64,000 nt of DNA from Leptospira yanagawae serovar Saopaulo str. Sao Paulo = ATCC 700523. GTDB lineage: Bacteria; Spirochaetota; Leptospiria; Leptospirales; Leptospiraceae. Made by a program: the position numbers and the translations under genes. The stretch covers positions 62,001-126,000 of the forward strand of contig NZ_AOGX02000016.1 in the NCBI RefSeq assembly GCF_000332475.2, given 5' to 3'. Positions 34,122 through 43,051 of this stretch are shown piece by piece; the first letter of the stretch is position 1, and every line of letters starts with the position of its first letter. The notes under the pieces are model-generated. The model did no database searches. It saw only the letters and a program-made list of their open reading frames with translations, and had not been told where the DNA came from.

Positions 34122-36344
34122 TTATTTCCATCGACTCATCCGTAGTGCATTGAACACCACAGAAATTGAACTGAATGCCATGGCAGCTCCACTCACCCAA
34201 GGAGCAAGTAGCCCCGATGCTGCGATGGGAATTCCCAGTAAATTGTATCCAAGTGCCCAACCAAAATTTTGTCTAATGTTTAACACTGTATCTTTTCCAA
34301 TACGGATCAGGTCTACAATCCTTTGGATATCCCCATTCACGAGTACAACGTCTGCTGTGCTAATGGCAATGTCTGATCCACCACCCATCGCAATCCCTAC
34401 ATCGGCCGATGCAAGGGCAGGAGCATCGTTAATTCCATCACCCACCATCGCTGTATGAACATTGGCAACTTTTAGTTGTTTCATGATCTTGGCTTTTTCT
34501 TCAGGCAACAATCCAGAATAAACAGAACTGATTCCCACTAGTTTGGCAACCTTGTTTGCGGCAATCGAATTGTCTCCTGTGAGTAAAATTGGTTCAACTC
34601 CAATGTGTTTTAGTTCTTGGATTGCTTTTTGGGATGTTTCTCGGATTTGGTCTTCGATCCGAAACACAATCATTCCTTCCAGTTTTCCACGAATTCCAAC
34701 AAACACCAAACTCACACCTTCTTTAATCCAACCTTCAACAGCACTTCGAATGGTCTCAGGAATAGTGAATCCATTCTCTTCGACAAATGATTGTTTACCG
34801 GCGAAGTAAATATTTCCATTTAGTTTTGTTTGGATTCCACCCCCTGGAGACGTGATCGTTTTGACCATGCCAACGTTACCTGAGTTGTAATTTTTTTCCT
34901 TTCCAAAAGACAGGATGGCTTTGGCCAAAGGGTGATCGGATGTTTCTTCCATTGCCAATACATGTCCAAACACAATGGCTCTCTTTTCATCTGAGATACC
35001 AGTCGCCAGAACATCAGTTACCTTCGGTTTCCCTTCTGTTAAAGTCCCTGTTTTATCAAAGAAAATCATATTGATTTTAGAAACAGATTCTAAGGCTTCT
35101 GCACTACGAAAGAGCACGCCACGTTTTGCTGCCCTTCCTGTACCCACAAGGAGAGAAATGGGTGTGGCAAGGCCAAGGGCACATGGACAAGCAATCACTA
35201 GGATAGCGATACTTGTTTCGATGGCGGCATTCACCTCACCTGGTGCTAACAAAAAATACCAAACAAAAAAATCCAAAACACTGATGGCTATGACAACTGG
35301 CACAAAGTAAGCAGAAATTTGGTCAGCGATCCTTTGGATTGGCGCTTTTGTTCCCAGTGATTCTTCAACGGATTTGATGATGTGAGATAAGGTTGTATCA
35401 TTTCCCACTTTCATCGCTTTCACAACAAGAGATCCGTTTCCATTCACTGTTCCACCTAGAATTTTATCTCCTAACTTTTTTTCCACAGGCATGCTCTCAC
35501 CAGTTAACATGGATTCATCGGCGAAACTCTCTCCTTCGGTGACAATTCCATCCATTGGGAACCGCTCCAAGGCTTTCACGAGAACCAAATCTCCTTGTTT
35601 TAGGTATTCGTTGGGAACTTCTGTCCAAACCCCATTGGATTGTACGGTCGCAGTTTCAGGACGAAGTGTAAGCAGGGCTTTGATACCATCACTACTTTTC
35701 CCTTTTGCCATATGTTCAATCCACTTACCACCTAAGATGAAAGTGATGAGGACTGCTGATGTTTCAAAATACAAATCTTTCCCAAAGATACTGTATCCAT
35801 AGGCCGCTGTTGTTCCGATCACCACAAGTACATCCATATTGGCAGTTCCATTGCGAAGGGCTCGGTAAGCCGATTGGTAAAACGGAAATCCAATGATAAA
35901 TTGAACAGGTGTTGCAAGGATCATCTGAATCCATCGATCCATCAGAATGTGTGGCATGGGCAGAAAGGATAAAAATTGGAAATGTGTTACCATTCCATAA
36001 AATAAAGGAAGAGAAAATAAGGCAGAAAGGATAAATCGAATTTTTAATACTCGAATGTGATCTTTCTGTTTTTTTTCGGTTTCCGATTGTTTGTTAGGAT
36101 CATGTTCGGTTGCACTATAACCAAGTGACTCAACAGTTTTTAACAAGGAATCAACTGTCACTGATTCATCAGATCGTAAAAACACTGACTCTCTTGCAAA
36201 ATTTACCCTCACTTCAGAGACACCTGCTAATTTGGAAAGGCCCTTCTCTATCCGAAGGGCACAATTGGCACATGTCATTCCAAAAAGATCTAACGTGCGT
36301 TCTGTTAGTTTATTTGACGTTTCCAAGGGTATATCCATCCTCAC
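34122..36344 (-). CDS. copA: copper-exporting P1B-type ATPase
   Basis: A 740-residue Cu(I) efflux pump. Order: an N-terminal HMA domain with GMTCANCALRIEKG (about 22-35), transmembrane helices, the intramembrane copper motif IACPCALGLATP (about 384-395), the phosphorylation motif FFDKTGTLTEGKPKV (about 428), the P1B-specific SDHPLAKAI, and MVGDGINDAPALASADVG near the end. All catalytic residues are intact. GTG at 36344 or ATG at 36338 can start it; an AGGA at suitable distance favours GTG. It overlaps copZ by 35 bases and is the third gene of the copper operon. Confidence 0.96.
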   Translation of the reverse strand: MRMDIPLETSNKLTERTLDLFGMTCANCALRIEKGLSKLAGVSEVRVNFARESVFLRSDESVTVDSLLKTVESLGYSATEHDPNKQSETEKKQKDHIRVLKIRFILSALFSLPLFYGMVTHFQFLSFLPMPHILMDRWIQMILATPVQFIIGFPFYQSAYRALRNGTANMDVLVVIGTTAAYGYSIFGKDLYFETSAVLITFILGGKWIEHMAKGKSSDGIKALLTLRPETATVQSNGVWTEVPNEYLKQGDLVLVKALERFPMDGIVTEGESFADESMLTGESMPVEKKLGDKILGGTVNGNGSLVVKAMKVGNDTTLSHIIKSVEESLGTKAPIQRIADQISAYFVPVVIAISVLDFFVWYFLLAPGEVNAAIETSIAILVIACPCALGLATPISLLVGTGRAAKRGVLFRSAEALESVSKINMIFFDKTGTLTEGKPKVTDVLATGISDEKRAIVFGHVLAMEETSDHPLAKAILSFGKEKNYNSGNVGMVKTITSPGGGIQTKLNGNIYFAGKQSFVEENGFTIPETIRSAVEGWIKEGVSLVFVGIRGKLEGMIVFRIEDQIRETSQKAIQELKHIGVEPILLTGDNSIAANKVAKLVGISSVYSGLLPEEKAKIMKQLKVANVHTAMVGDGINDAPALASADVGIAMGGGSDIAISTADVVLVNGDIQRIVDLIRIGKDTVLNIRQNFGWALGYNLLGIPIAASGLLAPWVSGAAMAFSSISVVFNALRMSRWK

Positions 36345-36513
36345 TCAAACGATTCCTAAGTGTATCTAACTCTTCGTCCGTTAAAGTTTCGTTCACACTC
36401 ACCATTTCTGCATCAACATCGGCAATTGCTTGTTTGCCATTCTCTGCAAAAATTTTCTCCACTGTTTTTTTACAATGATTACAAGTCATTCCTTCGATTT
36501 CGTAATTAACCAT
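36310..36513 (-). CDS. copZ: CopZ-like copper chaperone
   Basis: A 67-residue heavy-metal-associated domain with the metal motif GMTCNHCKKTVEK near its start (CxxC) and the beta-alpha-beta-beta-alpha-beta layout. It should carry Cu(I) to the pump whose gene it overlaps. The acidic second half (ETLTDEELDTL) is typical of chaperones that dock onto a basic HMA domain of the pump. It overlaps the exported protein gene upstream by 8 bases. Confidence 0.92.
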   Translation of the reverse strand: MVNYEIEGMTCNHCKKTVEKIFAENGKQAIADVDAEMVSVNETLTDEELDTLRNRLSEDGYTLGNVK

Positions 36514-36931
36514 GATGATGCTCCTTTTTTTCTTCTTTCATCTCGCCTAACGGCAATTTATATTTTACTTCTGCGCCTTTTTGGCCTTTCCAAACGGGGT
36601 TCAAAAGTAAATCTCCAGTTTCTAAAGATGCCCCTTTCGGCAATTCACAATAAAAATGGTCTGGATGGCCAGAACAGTTTAGCCTAACTTCTTTGCCAGC
36701 ATTCACAATGGTAGCACTGACATTCGAATTTTTGGAAGTAGGATTTTCAAAGTTGATATCCAAAAGATACACCTTAAATCCTTGGTTTTTGTAAGCCAAC
36801 ACTTCCGTATGAAATGCTCCTGGCATTCGGATCACTCCCCCATTGGGTCCAGGTTTGTGTTCCCCATGTGCCAGCATTGGTTGCATGCTGAAAAGAACCG
36901 AAAAAACTACGATTCCTATTGAATTTTTCAT
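36506..36931 (-). CDS. exported metal-binding protein of the copper operon
   Basis: A 141-residue protein with a cleavable signal peptide (SIGIVVFSVLFSMQPMLAHG). The mature N-terminus HGEHKPGPNGGVIRMPGAFH resembles the metal-binding domain found at the N-terminus of CusB/CzcB-type efflux periplasmic subunits (HG...GPNGG...G..H.E). The end is a His-rich tail (KEEKKEHHHG). Two Cys in the middle (LNCSGHPDHFYCEL) may add a site. As first gene of the copper operon it is probably a periplasmic copper scavenger. It is controlled by the CueR-type promoter at 36967-36997. Confidence 0.72.
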   Translation of the reverse strand: MKNSIGIVVFSVLFSMQPMLAHGEHKPGPNGGVIRMPGAFHTEVLAYKNQGFKVYLLDINFENPTSKNSNVSATIVNAGKEVRLNCSGHPDHFYCELPKGASLETGDLLLNPVWKGQKGAEVKYKLPLGEMKEEKKEHHHG

Positions 36932-36966
36932 TGTTTTCTATTAACTCCTTTGTTAATCTAAAAACC

Positions 36967-36997
36967 AGTCTAAACCTTCCAATCATTGGAATGTCAA
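36967..36997 (-). promoter_or_regulatory. MerR/CueR-type promoter with 19-bp spacer and operator
   Basis: Read on the minus strand: -35 TTGACA, a 19-base spacer and -10 TAGACT. The spacer contains the perfect 7-1-7 inverted repeat TTCCAAT-G-ATTGGAA (36977-36991) and ends GGAAGGTT, closely like the copA operators of enterobacterial CueR. The lengthened spacer is the hallmark of MerR-family activation. It drives the copper operon and faces the cueR-like gene. Confidence 0.85.
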
Positions 36998-37063
36998 TAG
37001 GCGATTTCGTTTTTTTTACCTTTTTTTATGTTTTTTTTTAAAAAATTTTTTGGAGGCAAAGAT

Positions 37064-37453
37064 TTGAACATTGGAGAACTTTCGAAGTCTTCTGGAGTCA
37101 ATGCAAAGCTCATTCGTCATTATGAAAGCATTGGTCTCATTCCTGAAACAAGGAGGAATGAAAATGGATATCGTATGTATTCTGAAGATGATGTACACTA
37201 TGTACGCTTTATCAAACGATCAAGGGAACTTGGATTTTCATTGGAGGACATCAAAAGTTTGATCGGACTTTGGAAAAATAAATCAAGAAGTAGCAAACAA
37301 GTAAAACAACTTGCGGAAAAACACTTAGAAGAACTCAATTTAAAATTAAAACAAATCAAAGATATGGCAGATACGTTAAAACATCTGGTCCACCATTGCC
37401 ATGGAGACCATAGACCAGACTGCCCTATCTTAAAACAATTAGAAACAAACTGA
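37064..37453 (+). CDS. cueR: CueR-like MerR-family copper-responsive regulator
   Basis: A 129-residue MerR regulator starting at TTG with the Shine-Dalgarno sequence GGAGG 7 bases upstream; an upstream in-frame ATG would add a poly-Phe stretch and is unlikely. The N-terminal winged helix reads NIGELSKSSGVNAKLIRHYE, with IGLIPETRRNENGYRMY. The metal-binding loop CHGDHRPDC near the C-terminus keeps the CueR spacing (Cys-7 residues-Cys), fitting Cu(I)/Ag(I) sensing. Two extra His in the loop and a His-His pair before it (LVHHCHGDH) are unlike the enterobacterial protein. It should activate the divergent copper operon. Confidence 0.9.
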   Translation: MNIGELSKSSGVNAKLIRHYESIGLIPETRRNENGYRMYSEDDVHYVRFIKRSRELGFSLEDIKSLIGLWKNKSRSSKQVKQLAEKHLEELNLKLKQIKDMADTLKHLVHHCHGDHRPDCPILKQLETN

Positions 37454-37504
37454 AAATATGGATTCAATCCAAGTTCATGTATTTTGATGGGAAGTTGGTA
37501 TCAA

Positions 37505-38620
37505 TTATAAAGATTTTTTAATCGTATCGGCAATGAGCCGATTTGCTTTTTCATTAAAATGTATGTCTTCTGGTTGCAAGAGGTCTTTCTCTTTGCGAAA
37601 GGTTTTGCGTAAATCAATGATTGGAACATCCAATTGGGTAGCCAATTGATTTAATTCCGATACCAATTCCGAGTCCCCTGTAAGCCAATTCGGATCCATT
37701 GGGAATCCAATTTCTTTGTAGATTTCAAATCGATTGGAATCAAACTCAACATCTAACGGGATGTAGATGATTGTTAACTGTATCTGTTTTTTTGTAACTT
37801 CTTCCATCAACCGAAACAATACCTGTTTCCAACGATTAAAATTATGATTAGAAACAGTATTTACATTGAGTGATTCATAAAAGTAATTGGGGCTGATCGA
37901 ATATAAGGTTTTAAAAGAAGTATAATTTGGAGGAATTTTTTGTCCAATGTTTGTTTGAGGGACGTTTTTTGATGATGGGATTTCTTTTGTCGAAATCCGC
38001 TTCAATTCTTCTGCCATTCTCACTTGAATGGTTTGGAAGTATGCACGTTTCCAAAGAGACCGCGTGTATTCAGGCAAGAGAAAGGCGAGAAGTTCCCAAT
38101 ACCACTTTTGCCTTTTGGTAAAATGAAGGTAATCTGGTGTATCACCAGTTTCATATACATCGTTTCCATACACCACCAAATATAGTTTTTGGAAGGAAAG
38201 ATTACCTTCGATTTTTTTGTACATCGAAAATTCATTTTCCAAAGTATAACCTGGCACACTTACGTTGAACCACTGGCATTCGGTTTCGGCATTGAGAATT
38301 TCTGAAAACCGATCTTTTAAAAAGATTCCTGAACCAAACGTTTGTGAATCACCTAATAGTAAATAATGGCATGAGGTAGTTTTTTCGAACTTTGTTTCGC
38401 GGATTCCAAATTGGTTGGTGATTCCCATTTCGACTTCTCCATTTCGAAAAAAAGGAAGGTTACTTTCCGGTGGATAGTGAAAGCTACCATATTGTAACGA
38501 CGGAACCAAAATCCATCTGTCAATGGATCGAAAACAAAGGAAGATAGTGATCGAAAGGGCGAGGATTAAAAAAAGAGAACGTACTGTCTTTCCACTCCAT
38601 TTTAAATTCACTTTTTTCAT
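37505..38620 (-). CDS. SGNH/GDSL-type hydrolase, membrane-anchored
   Basis: A 371-residue protein with one N-terminal membrane segment (FLILALSITIFLCFRSIDRW) and a periplasmic SGNH hydrolase domain. Block I is YLLLGDSQTFGSG (Ser nucleophile), block III may be LVVYGNDVYETGD (Gly-Asn), and block V EDIHFNEKA gives the Asp-x-x-His pair. Such proteins (AlgX/DltD-like and acyltransferase partners) acetylate or deacetylate polysaccharides or lipids. Divergent from a polytopic membrane gene with 25 bases between. Confidence 0.82.
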   Translation of the reverse strand: MKKVNLKWSGKTVRSLFLILALSITIFLCFRSIDRWILVPSLQYGSFHYPPESNLPFFRNGEVEMGITNQFGIRETKFEKTTSCHYLLLGDSQTFGSGIFLKDRFSEILNAETECQWFNVSVPGYTLENEFSMYKKIEGNLSFQKLYLVVYGNDVYETGDTPDYLHFTKRQKWYWELLAFLLPEYTRSLWKRAYFQTIQVRMAEELKRISTKEIPSSKNVPQTNIGQKIPPNYTSFKTLYSISPNYFYESLNVNTVSNHNFNRWKQVLFRLMEEVTKKQIQLTIIYIPLDVEFDSNRFEIYKEIGFPMDPNWLTGDSELVSELNQLATQLDVPIIDLRKTFRKEKDLLQPEDIHFNEKANRLIADTIKKSL

Positions 38621-38645
38621 TGTAGAACCGAGGAACTCTTACACC

Positions 38646-40079
38646 ATGTACCTGTTTCGATTTGTTATGAACCATTCAAAAAAAGCAATAGGATTCTTTT
38701 TCATATTCGGTTTTTTCATCCTATGTTATTTTCTAACAAAACTGGATTCCATCAAATCGTTTTCTGATTTTTCCTTATTTGAATGGCAAACCTTATTAGT
38801 GACCCAAGGCAAATTCCATCTTCCTTATGCATTTTCCCATATGGATCCAAATTACCGATTTTTTCCAATTCCAGATCTTTTTTTTCACCTAACAAATAAC
38901 GTTTCTTATTCTACTTTTCCGAATTTATATTCTATTTTTGTTGCTCCAATGTATTTTCTATTTGGAACAAGGGGAATTCAGCTCACACAATTTTTGATGT
39001 TTATCACAAGTGTTTGGTTGTTTTATCTCATAACAAAAAATGAAGTATTGGCTTTTTTATTGTTATTTGGTTCTTCCATATTTTTATATATTTTTTTGAT
39101 TCATGACACCATTTTTGTATTTTTTTTGGAAATGGTAACCTTCTATTTTTATGCAAAAAAGTATTATAGATTATCTGCTTTACTCAGTGTATTCATCATA
39201 TGGTTAAGACCAGAGTTAGGAATTGTATTTTGTTTTCTGCCGTTTCTATTTCCCAATACCAATCGCTGGAAACAATATTTGATCACATGTAGTCTATTTT
39301 TGATACTTGCTTCAATCGTAAATTTTGGATTCTATGAAACGTTTTTACCCATACGAATGATCAAAAACAAAGATTCAATTGGGAACTGGGAAGTAGGATA
39401 TTATTTATTGAGGTTGGTTTTGGAACAAATCCCCCTGTTTATCCTACTTCTTTTGTTCCTTATTTGGGAATGGATTCGGAAAAAGAAAAATGCATTGTCT
39501 GTTTTGATAACCTTTGCCACAATTTTTATTTGTTTTGTATCACCAAACACTGGTGGGCATGATACACCTAGATACCTATATGGCTTCATTCCTGTTTACC
39601 TACTTTCCATCCACTTACGGTATGAAAATCAAAACTTACCTAACAAACTGATATACCTCCTCATCACCTTTTTTTTGTTTTATTCCACATACCAAATAAA
39701 CAATCAGCTTAAAACTTTAAGTAAAATTTCCAAATACCAGACAAACCTTTTATCCGCAATGGAAACAATCAAACCAAAGACCATCGTCTTTGATAATTCA
39801 GATTTGTCTTTTATTGCCTTACCACTTTTAGAAAAAAATAAAAATATTTTCCTACTCAGAGAAGATGGTTCTCAATCTGGATTTTCCAATTTTTTGGTAA
39901 AAAACCAAATAGATGAATTTGTATTTTTAGAACTTCCTCCGAGTCCATACCCTCTGCCCAATTCCCTATCAATTCAAAACTGCATAAAAAATTGTGAATA
40001 CCGAAAAGTAGACACACATTCCCTTCCCCATGCAAATTTACCAATAACTTACAGCCACTTCCTCCGCAGTTTCGATTAG
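38646..40079 (+). CDS. polytopic membrane protein, glycosyltransferase C-like
   Basis: A 477-residue, very hydrophobic protein with about ten to twelve membrane segments (SKKAIGFFFIFGFFILCYFL, LAFLLLFGSSIFLYIFLI, and others), followed by a C-terminal soluble part of about 110 residues. The first loop HMDPNYRFFPIPDLFFHL fits the position of the catalytic loop in GT-C glycosyltransferases (GT39-like), but the usual acidic motif is not obvious. The ATG at 38646 is preferred because an open upstream extension would run across the divergent SGNH gene. It probably modifies a surface glycan or lipid together with its neighbour. Confidence 0.55.
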   Translation: MYLFRFVMNHSKKAIGFFFIFGFFILCYFLTKLDSIKSFSDFSLFEWQTLLVTQGKFHLPYAFSHMDPNYRFFPIPDLFFHLTNNVSYSTFPNLYSIFVAPMYFLFGTRGIQLTQFLMFITSVWLFYLITKNEVLAFLLLFGSSIFLYIFLIHDTIFVFFLEMVTFYFYAKKYYRLSALLSVFIIWLRPELGIVFCFLPFLFPNTNRWKQYLITCSLFLILASIVNFGFYETFLPIRMIKNKDSIGNWEVGYYLLRLVLEQIPLFILLLLFLIWEWIRKKKNALSVLITFATIFICFVSPNTGGHDTPRYLYGFIPVYLLSIHLRYENQNLPNKLIYLLITFFLFYSTYQINNQLKTLSKISKYQTNLLSAMETIKPKTIVFDNSDLSFIALPLLEKNKNIFLLREDGSQSGFSNFLVKNQIDEFVFLELPPSPYPLPNSLSIQNCIKNCEYRKVDTHSLPHANLPITYSHFLRSFD

Positions 40080-40141
40080 AAAGAAATTTCCGACTTGATT
40101 TCTATTCTATATTTACTTAAACTCTCCATGGAAAATAGATT

Positions 40142-41053
40142 ATGAGTTCAAACCAATGTCCTAGTTGTGGCAGCACCAATGTATACCGAGAATCAGCAAA
40201 TGTATATCGTTGTGGGGACTGTTTCGACAAACTACCGTCAGCTTCCCTATACAATGCTCCTCCTCCTAAAGTTTATGGAACCAATCAAAAAACCGAAAGT
40301 TTTTCATTTACTAAATATAAATACATTCTAATTGCCATTGTTGTAGGTTGGATGTTTCTCGGAACCATCATCACAACTGTTTTCCAATGGGTGCAATCAA
40401 CCACTTCTGTCATTCAAGAGGAAGAGACACAAGAAATTGCAATCGATCCTAGTTTGAATTCAGTAGATATCATACCAGAAGGAGAGTTTTCGCTTTTAGG
40501 AGAATTTCCTGATTCCATTGGTAACGTTTATTTTGTGGGTAAGTTCACAAATCGGTCCGAAACATCTCTACTCATGCCTAAATTTGTCATCAGTCTGTTT
40601 TCCGAAGACGGCAGTAGTTTGAACACATGTGAAGGTTATGGTGAAAAAAATTTGGTACTCCAAAATGAATCAGTAAGCTTTGAAGTGTTGTGCAACCAAG
40701 CTCCCAAATTTCACCATTATGAAGTCTCTGTCACTGCCACAAGTTATGTAGGAGATCTTTCTCGCCCAGAACTTTCGCTTACAAATATTAACTTAAAAAA
40801 AGTGAAAAACAAAGGAACGGTTCTTTCAGGAAAAATACAAAATACGGGAACTTCCATCGCAAATTTTACTAGGATAAAATGTATGTTAGTTGGTTCCAAT
40901 GGAAAAACGATAGACTATGGAACGTATACTTTGGAAGAAGAAGATTTTTTGCCGAAAGCCACCCAAAAGTTTTCCCTTGAACTATTTCGCACTAAAGAAG
41001 TTCCAGATTCTTATTATTGTGAAACAGATTCTGTAGGAAAAGAAACAAATTGA
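40142..41053 (+). CDS. zinc-ribbon membrane protein with FxLYD-like domain
   Basis: A 303-residue protein: an N-terminal zinc ribbon (CPSCGSTNVY ... YRCGDCF), a 25-residue linker, one membrane helix (YILIAIVVGWMFLGTIITTV), then two beta-sandwich-like repeats of about 90 residues (GEFPDSIGNVYFVGKFTNRS and LSGKIQNTGTSIANFTRIKC) resembling FxLYD domains. Similar bacterial proteins place the beta domain outside the membrane. Function unknown. Confidence 0.65.
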   Translation: MSSNQCPSCGSTNVYRESANVYRCGDCFDKLPSASLYNAPPPKVYGTNQKTESFSFTKYKYILIAIVVGWMFLGTIITTVFQWVQSTTSVIQEEETQEIAIDPSLNSVDIIPEGEFSLLGEFPDSIGNVYFVGKFTNRSETSLLMPKFVISLFSEDGSSLNTCEGYGEKNLVLQNESVSFEVLCNQAPKFHHYEVSVTATSYVGDLSRPELSLTNINLKKVKNKGTVLSGKIQNTGTSIANFTRIKCMLVGSNGKTIDYGTYTLEEEDFLPKATQKFSLELFRTKEVPDSYYCETDSVGKETN

Positions 41054-41098
41054 ATGAAAAAACTAAAACCAATTGAAGTGATGTGAGCACTGAAATAT

Positions 41099-41407
41099 TT
41101 ATTTGTCCCACTGAGCATGCAGAACTTGGTAAAAATTTTCAATTGACTTATCAAGATTGTGAGACCTCCAATATGGATTGGACTCAAGTGCAATTTGTAC
41201 GTTTTTCACTACACTCCTGATAAAATTTGTGCGATCGATTTTAGAACCCTTTTCCAATTTTTCAAAACTAGTATTTCTACTCGATAATTCTCTTTTCAAC
41301 GCAGATGAAATCACAATCACCGCATCTTCGCTTGTTAGTCGGTGCTCCATCACCAATAATTCTGCGGCTTCTTTGATGAGTTTGAGTTGTCGATCGCTAA
41401 CTGTCAT
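41099..41407 (-). CDS. small helical hypothetical protein
   Basis: A 102-residue cytosolic protein starting at ATG 41407 (MTVSDRQLKLIKEAAEL); a TTG 42 bases upstream gives a longer but less likely form. It is all helical and charged, with no family recognised. Divergent from the STAS gene by 110 bases. Confidence 0.6.
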   Translation of the reverse strand: MTVSDRQLKLIKEAAELLVMEHRLTSEDAVIVISSALKRELSSRNTSFEKLEKGSKIDRTNFIRSVVKNVQIALESNPYWRSHNLDKSIENFYQVLHAQWDK

Positions 41408-41517
41408 AGTAAGGAAGTTTATTTCACAAGATAGGTCTCTAAAAAACAAGACAGAAATCGATTTTTGTAGCGAAAAATTCTTTCAAATTTTCCAATACAG
41501 AAAAAAAAGAGAGAACT

Positions 41518-41802
41518 TTGGCAGTCTCGATCAAAATCAAAAATGAAGACATTTCATTCGATGGTCTGAGTGGATTTCGAGAAAGGATTATGTCTATCAT
41601 CCAAAATTCCAAGGAAGACATCGAATTGGATTTCACTGAGATCACCATGTCTCTTGACAGCGCCACAATTGGCGAATTGATGAAGTACCATTCTGCTTTA
41701 GAATCTCAAAATCTTGAATTGAGGCTAAAGGGTGTGAACAAATTGATTCGCACTGTTTTCCGTCTCAACAAACTTGATACCATCTTACACCTCGCTGATT
41801 AA
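41518..41802 (+). CDS. STAS-domain protein (anti-anti-sigma type)
   Basis: A 94-residue single STAS domain. The loop DFTEITMSLDSATIGELMKY contains the Ser that is phosphorylated in SpoIIAA/RsbV-type anti-anti-sigma factors (S-x-x-x-G/A region) and the terminal helix follows LRLKGVNKLIRTVF. It should be a switch protein that binds an anti-sigma kinase or sits in a signalling complex. The start is TTG with a weak upstream purine stretch. No kinase lies next to it; the HATPase-fold protein at 6.4 kb is one candidate by type only. Confidence 0.7.
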   Translation: MAVSIKIKNEDISFDGLSGFRERIMSIIQNSKEDIELDFTEITMSLDSATIGELMKYHSALESQNLELRLKGVNKLIRTVFRLNKLDTILHLAD

Positions 41803-41891
41803 CTTAGGATAAGTACGCACCGTACCAACGACTGCCTTTCTCTTTTTCGTACGATGTGATTGATTTCAAATTTCGTCCGTCGTATGAGTGT

Positions 41892-43013
41892 ATGAAATAT
41901 GGTATTGTTTTCACTTTATCCTTGACTCTATTCCTATCTGGCTGTGAAAAAAAAGACAAAGACTCATACCTTTGGCTGTTTGCTTTACTCAATTCCTCTC
42001 CTTCAGAATTGAATTCTTTACCTCCTGAAGACCCAACACCAAACCCAGAAAATAATACACCAACCAAAATCCATATATCAATCATAACTGCATCAGAATC
42101 AAAAGAACTCTGTCCTAATTATGGTGGAATCTTCATCCAATACAAAAAAGGGTCCGATACAACTTGTCCTGTAAATAATTGGGCACCTTCGTGTGTTTCC
42201 TATTTGTATCATCCAGACGGTGTTATCAAATTGATTGATGCACGGAGTTTTGTTGGATTAAGTTTTCCAGATGACTTGGAAATGCCATCTATTCTTTTTC
42301 CATCCAATCATTTATCAAATATGATTTGTTTCAAGCAAATGATTCCACCTGACAATAATCATGTGAACCTTTACAGTTTCCAAGTTCAGGCGATTAAAAA
42401 AAATCAATTTGTTTGTGAAGGAAGATGGAACGAAACCCAGTGCATTGATTCCTTCCCTATTTTTGGTAATGCGGAATTTCTTATGCCTAAAGAATTTCCA
42501 ATCTTAAGTTCAGATGGAGACGGTCATGCAGGCTCTCAAACTCTAAAATTAAAATATATTTCCGAAGATAATCTCTATACTAATTGTACTTATTTTGGTA
42601 ACGAACATCGAAAAATAGAAGGATTTACATGGAACGCATACATTGCAGGGAACGGAAACTTGGGTGAAGGACTTGGATCTTGTAGCCAATGCAGTTCCAA
42701 TTATTGTGAATTCATTGATCCAACTTCAGGACAGGAAATCAAACAAGATCCAGAAAGAATGTTTCCCATCCCATATGGCAGTATTGTTTCGGTTAAAAAA
42801 GAAATTGTCTTACATGTCAACAAGGGACAGGGACCAGGAAAACATAGCGTATTCTGGAACCTGCAAGGATTCCAACAATGGTCAAACCAATCCAAATTAC
42901 TGCTATTGTTTTCGAATAGCAATGTCTTATTTATATTTATCCTTCCAGCTTTGATCACATTCCTAATGTTTATGAAACAATACTGGAAACGAAAGATGAA
43001 ACTCAAAAGATGA
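41892..43013 (+). CDS. Cys-rich lipoprotein with C-terminal membrane anchor
   Basis: A 373-residue protein with a lipoprotein signal (LTLFLSGC, Cys at about 19). A Pro/Asn-rich linker (PPEDPTPNPENNTPT) follows, then a Cys-rich globular part with about a dozen Cys (LCPNYGG, TTCPVNNWAPSC, CEGRWNETQC, CSQCSSNYC). Near the end a membrane helix (LFIFILPALITFLMFM) precedes a strongly basic tail (KQYWKRKMKLKR). Both an N-terminal lipid anchor and a C-terminal helix with basic tail is unusual. No family recognised. Confidence 0.65.
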   Translation: MKYGIVFTLSLTLFLSGCEKKDKDSYLWLFALLNSSPSELNSLPPEDPTPNPENNTPTKIHISIITASESKELCPNYGGIFIQYKKGSDTTCPVNNWAPSCVSYLYHPDGVIKLIDARSFVGLSFPDDLEMPSILFPSNHLSNMICFKQMIPPDNNHVNLYSFQVQAIKKNQFVCEGRWNETQCIDSFPIFGNAEFLMPKEFPILSSDGDGHAGSQTLKLKYISEDNLYTNCTYFGNEHRKIEGFTWNAYIAGNGNLGEGLGSCSQCSSNYCEFIDPTSGQEIKQDPERMFPIPYGSIVSVKKEIVLHVNKGQGPGKHSVFWNLQGFQQWSNQSKLLLLFSNSNVLFIFILPALITFLMFMKQYWKRKMKLKR

Positions 43014-43051
43014 ATCCATTAGATTCTATTTTCGGATTGGGTAAAATGATT

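Noticed and set aside
38523..38645. 41-codon upstream extension of the polytopic membrane gene
   Set aside because: It overlaps the start of the divergent SGNH gene and is strongly basic; the ATG at 38646 begins a normal membrane protein.
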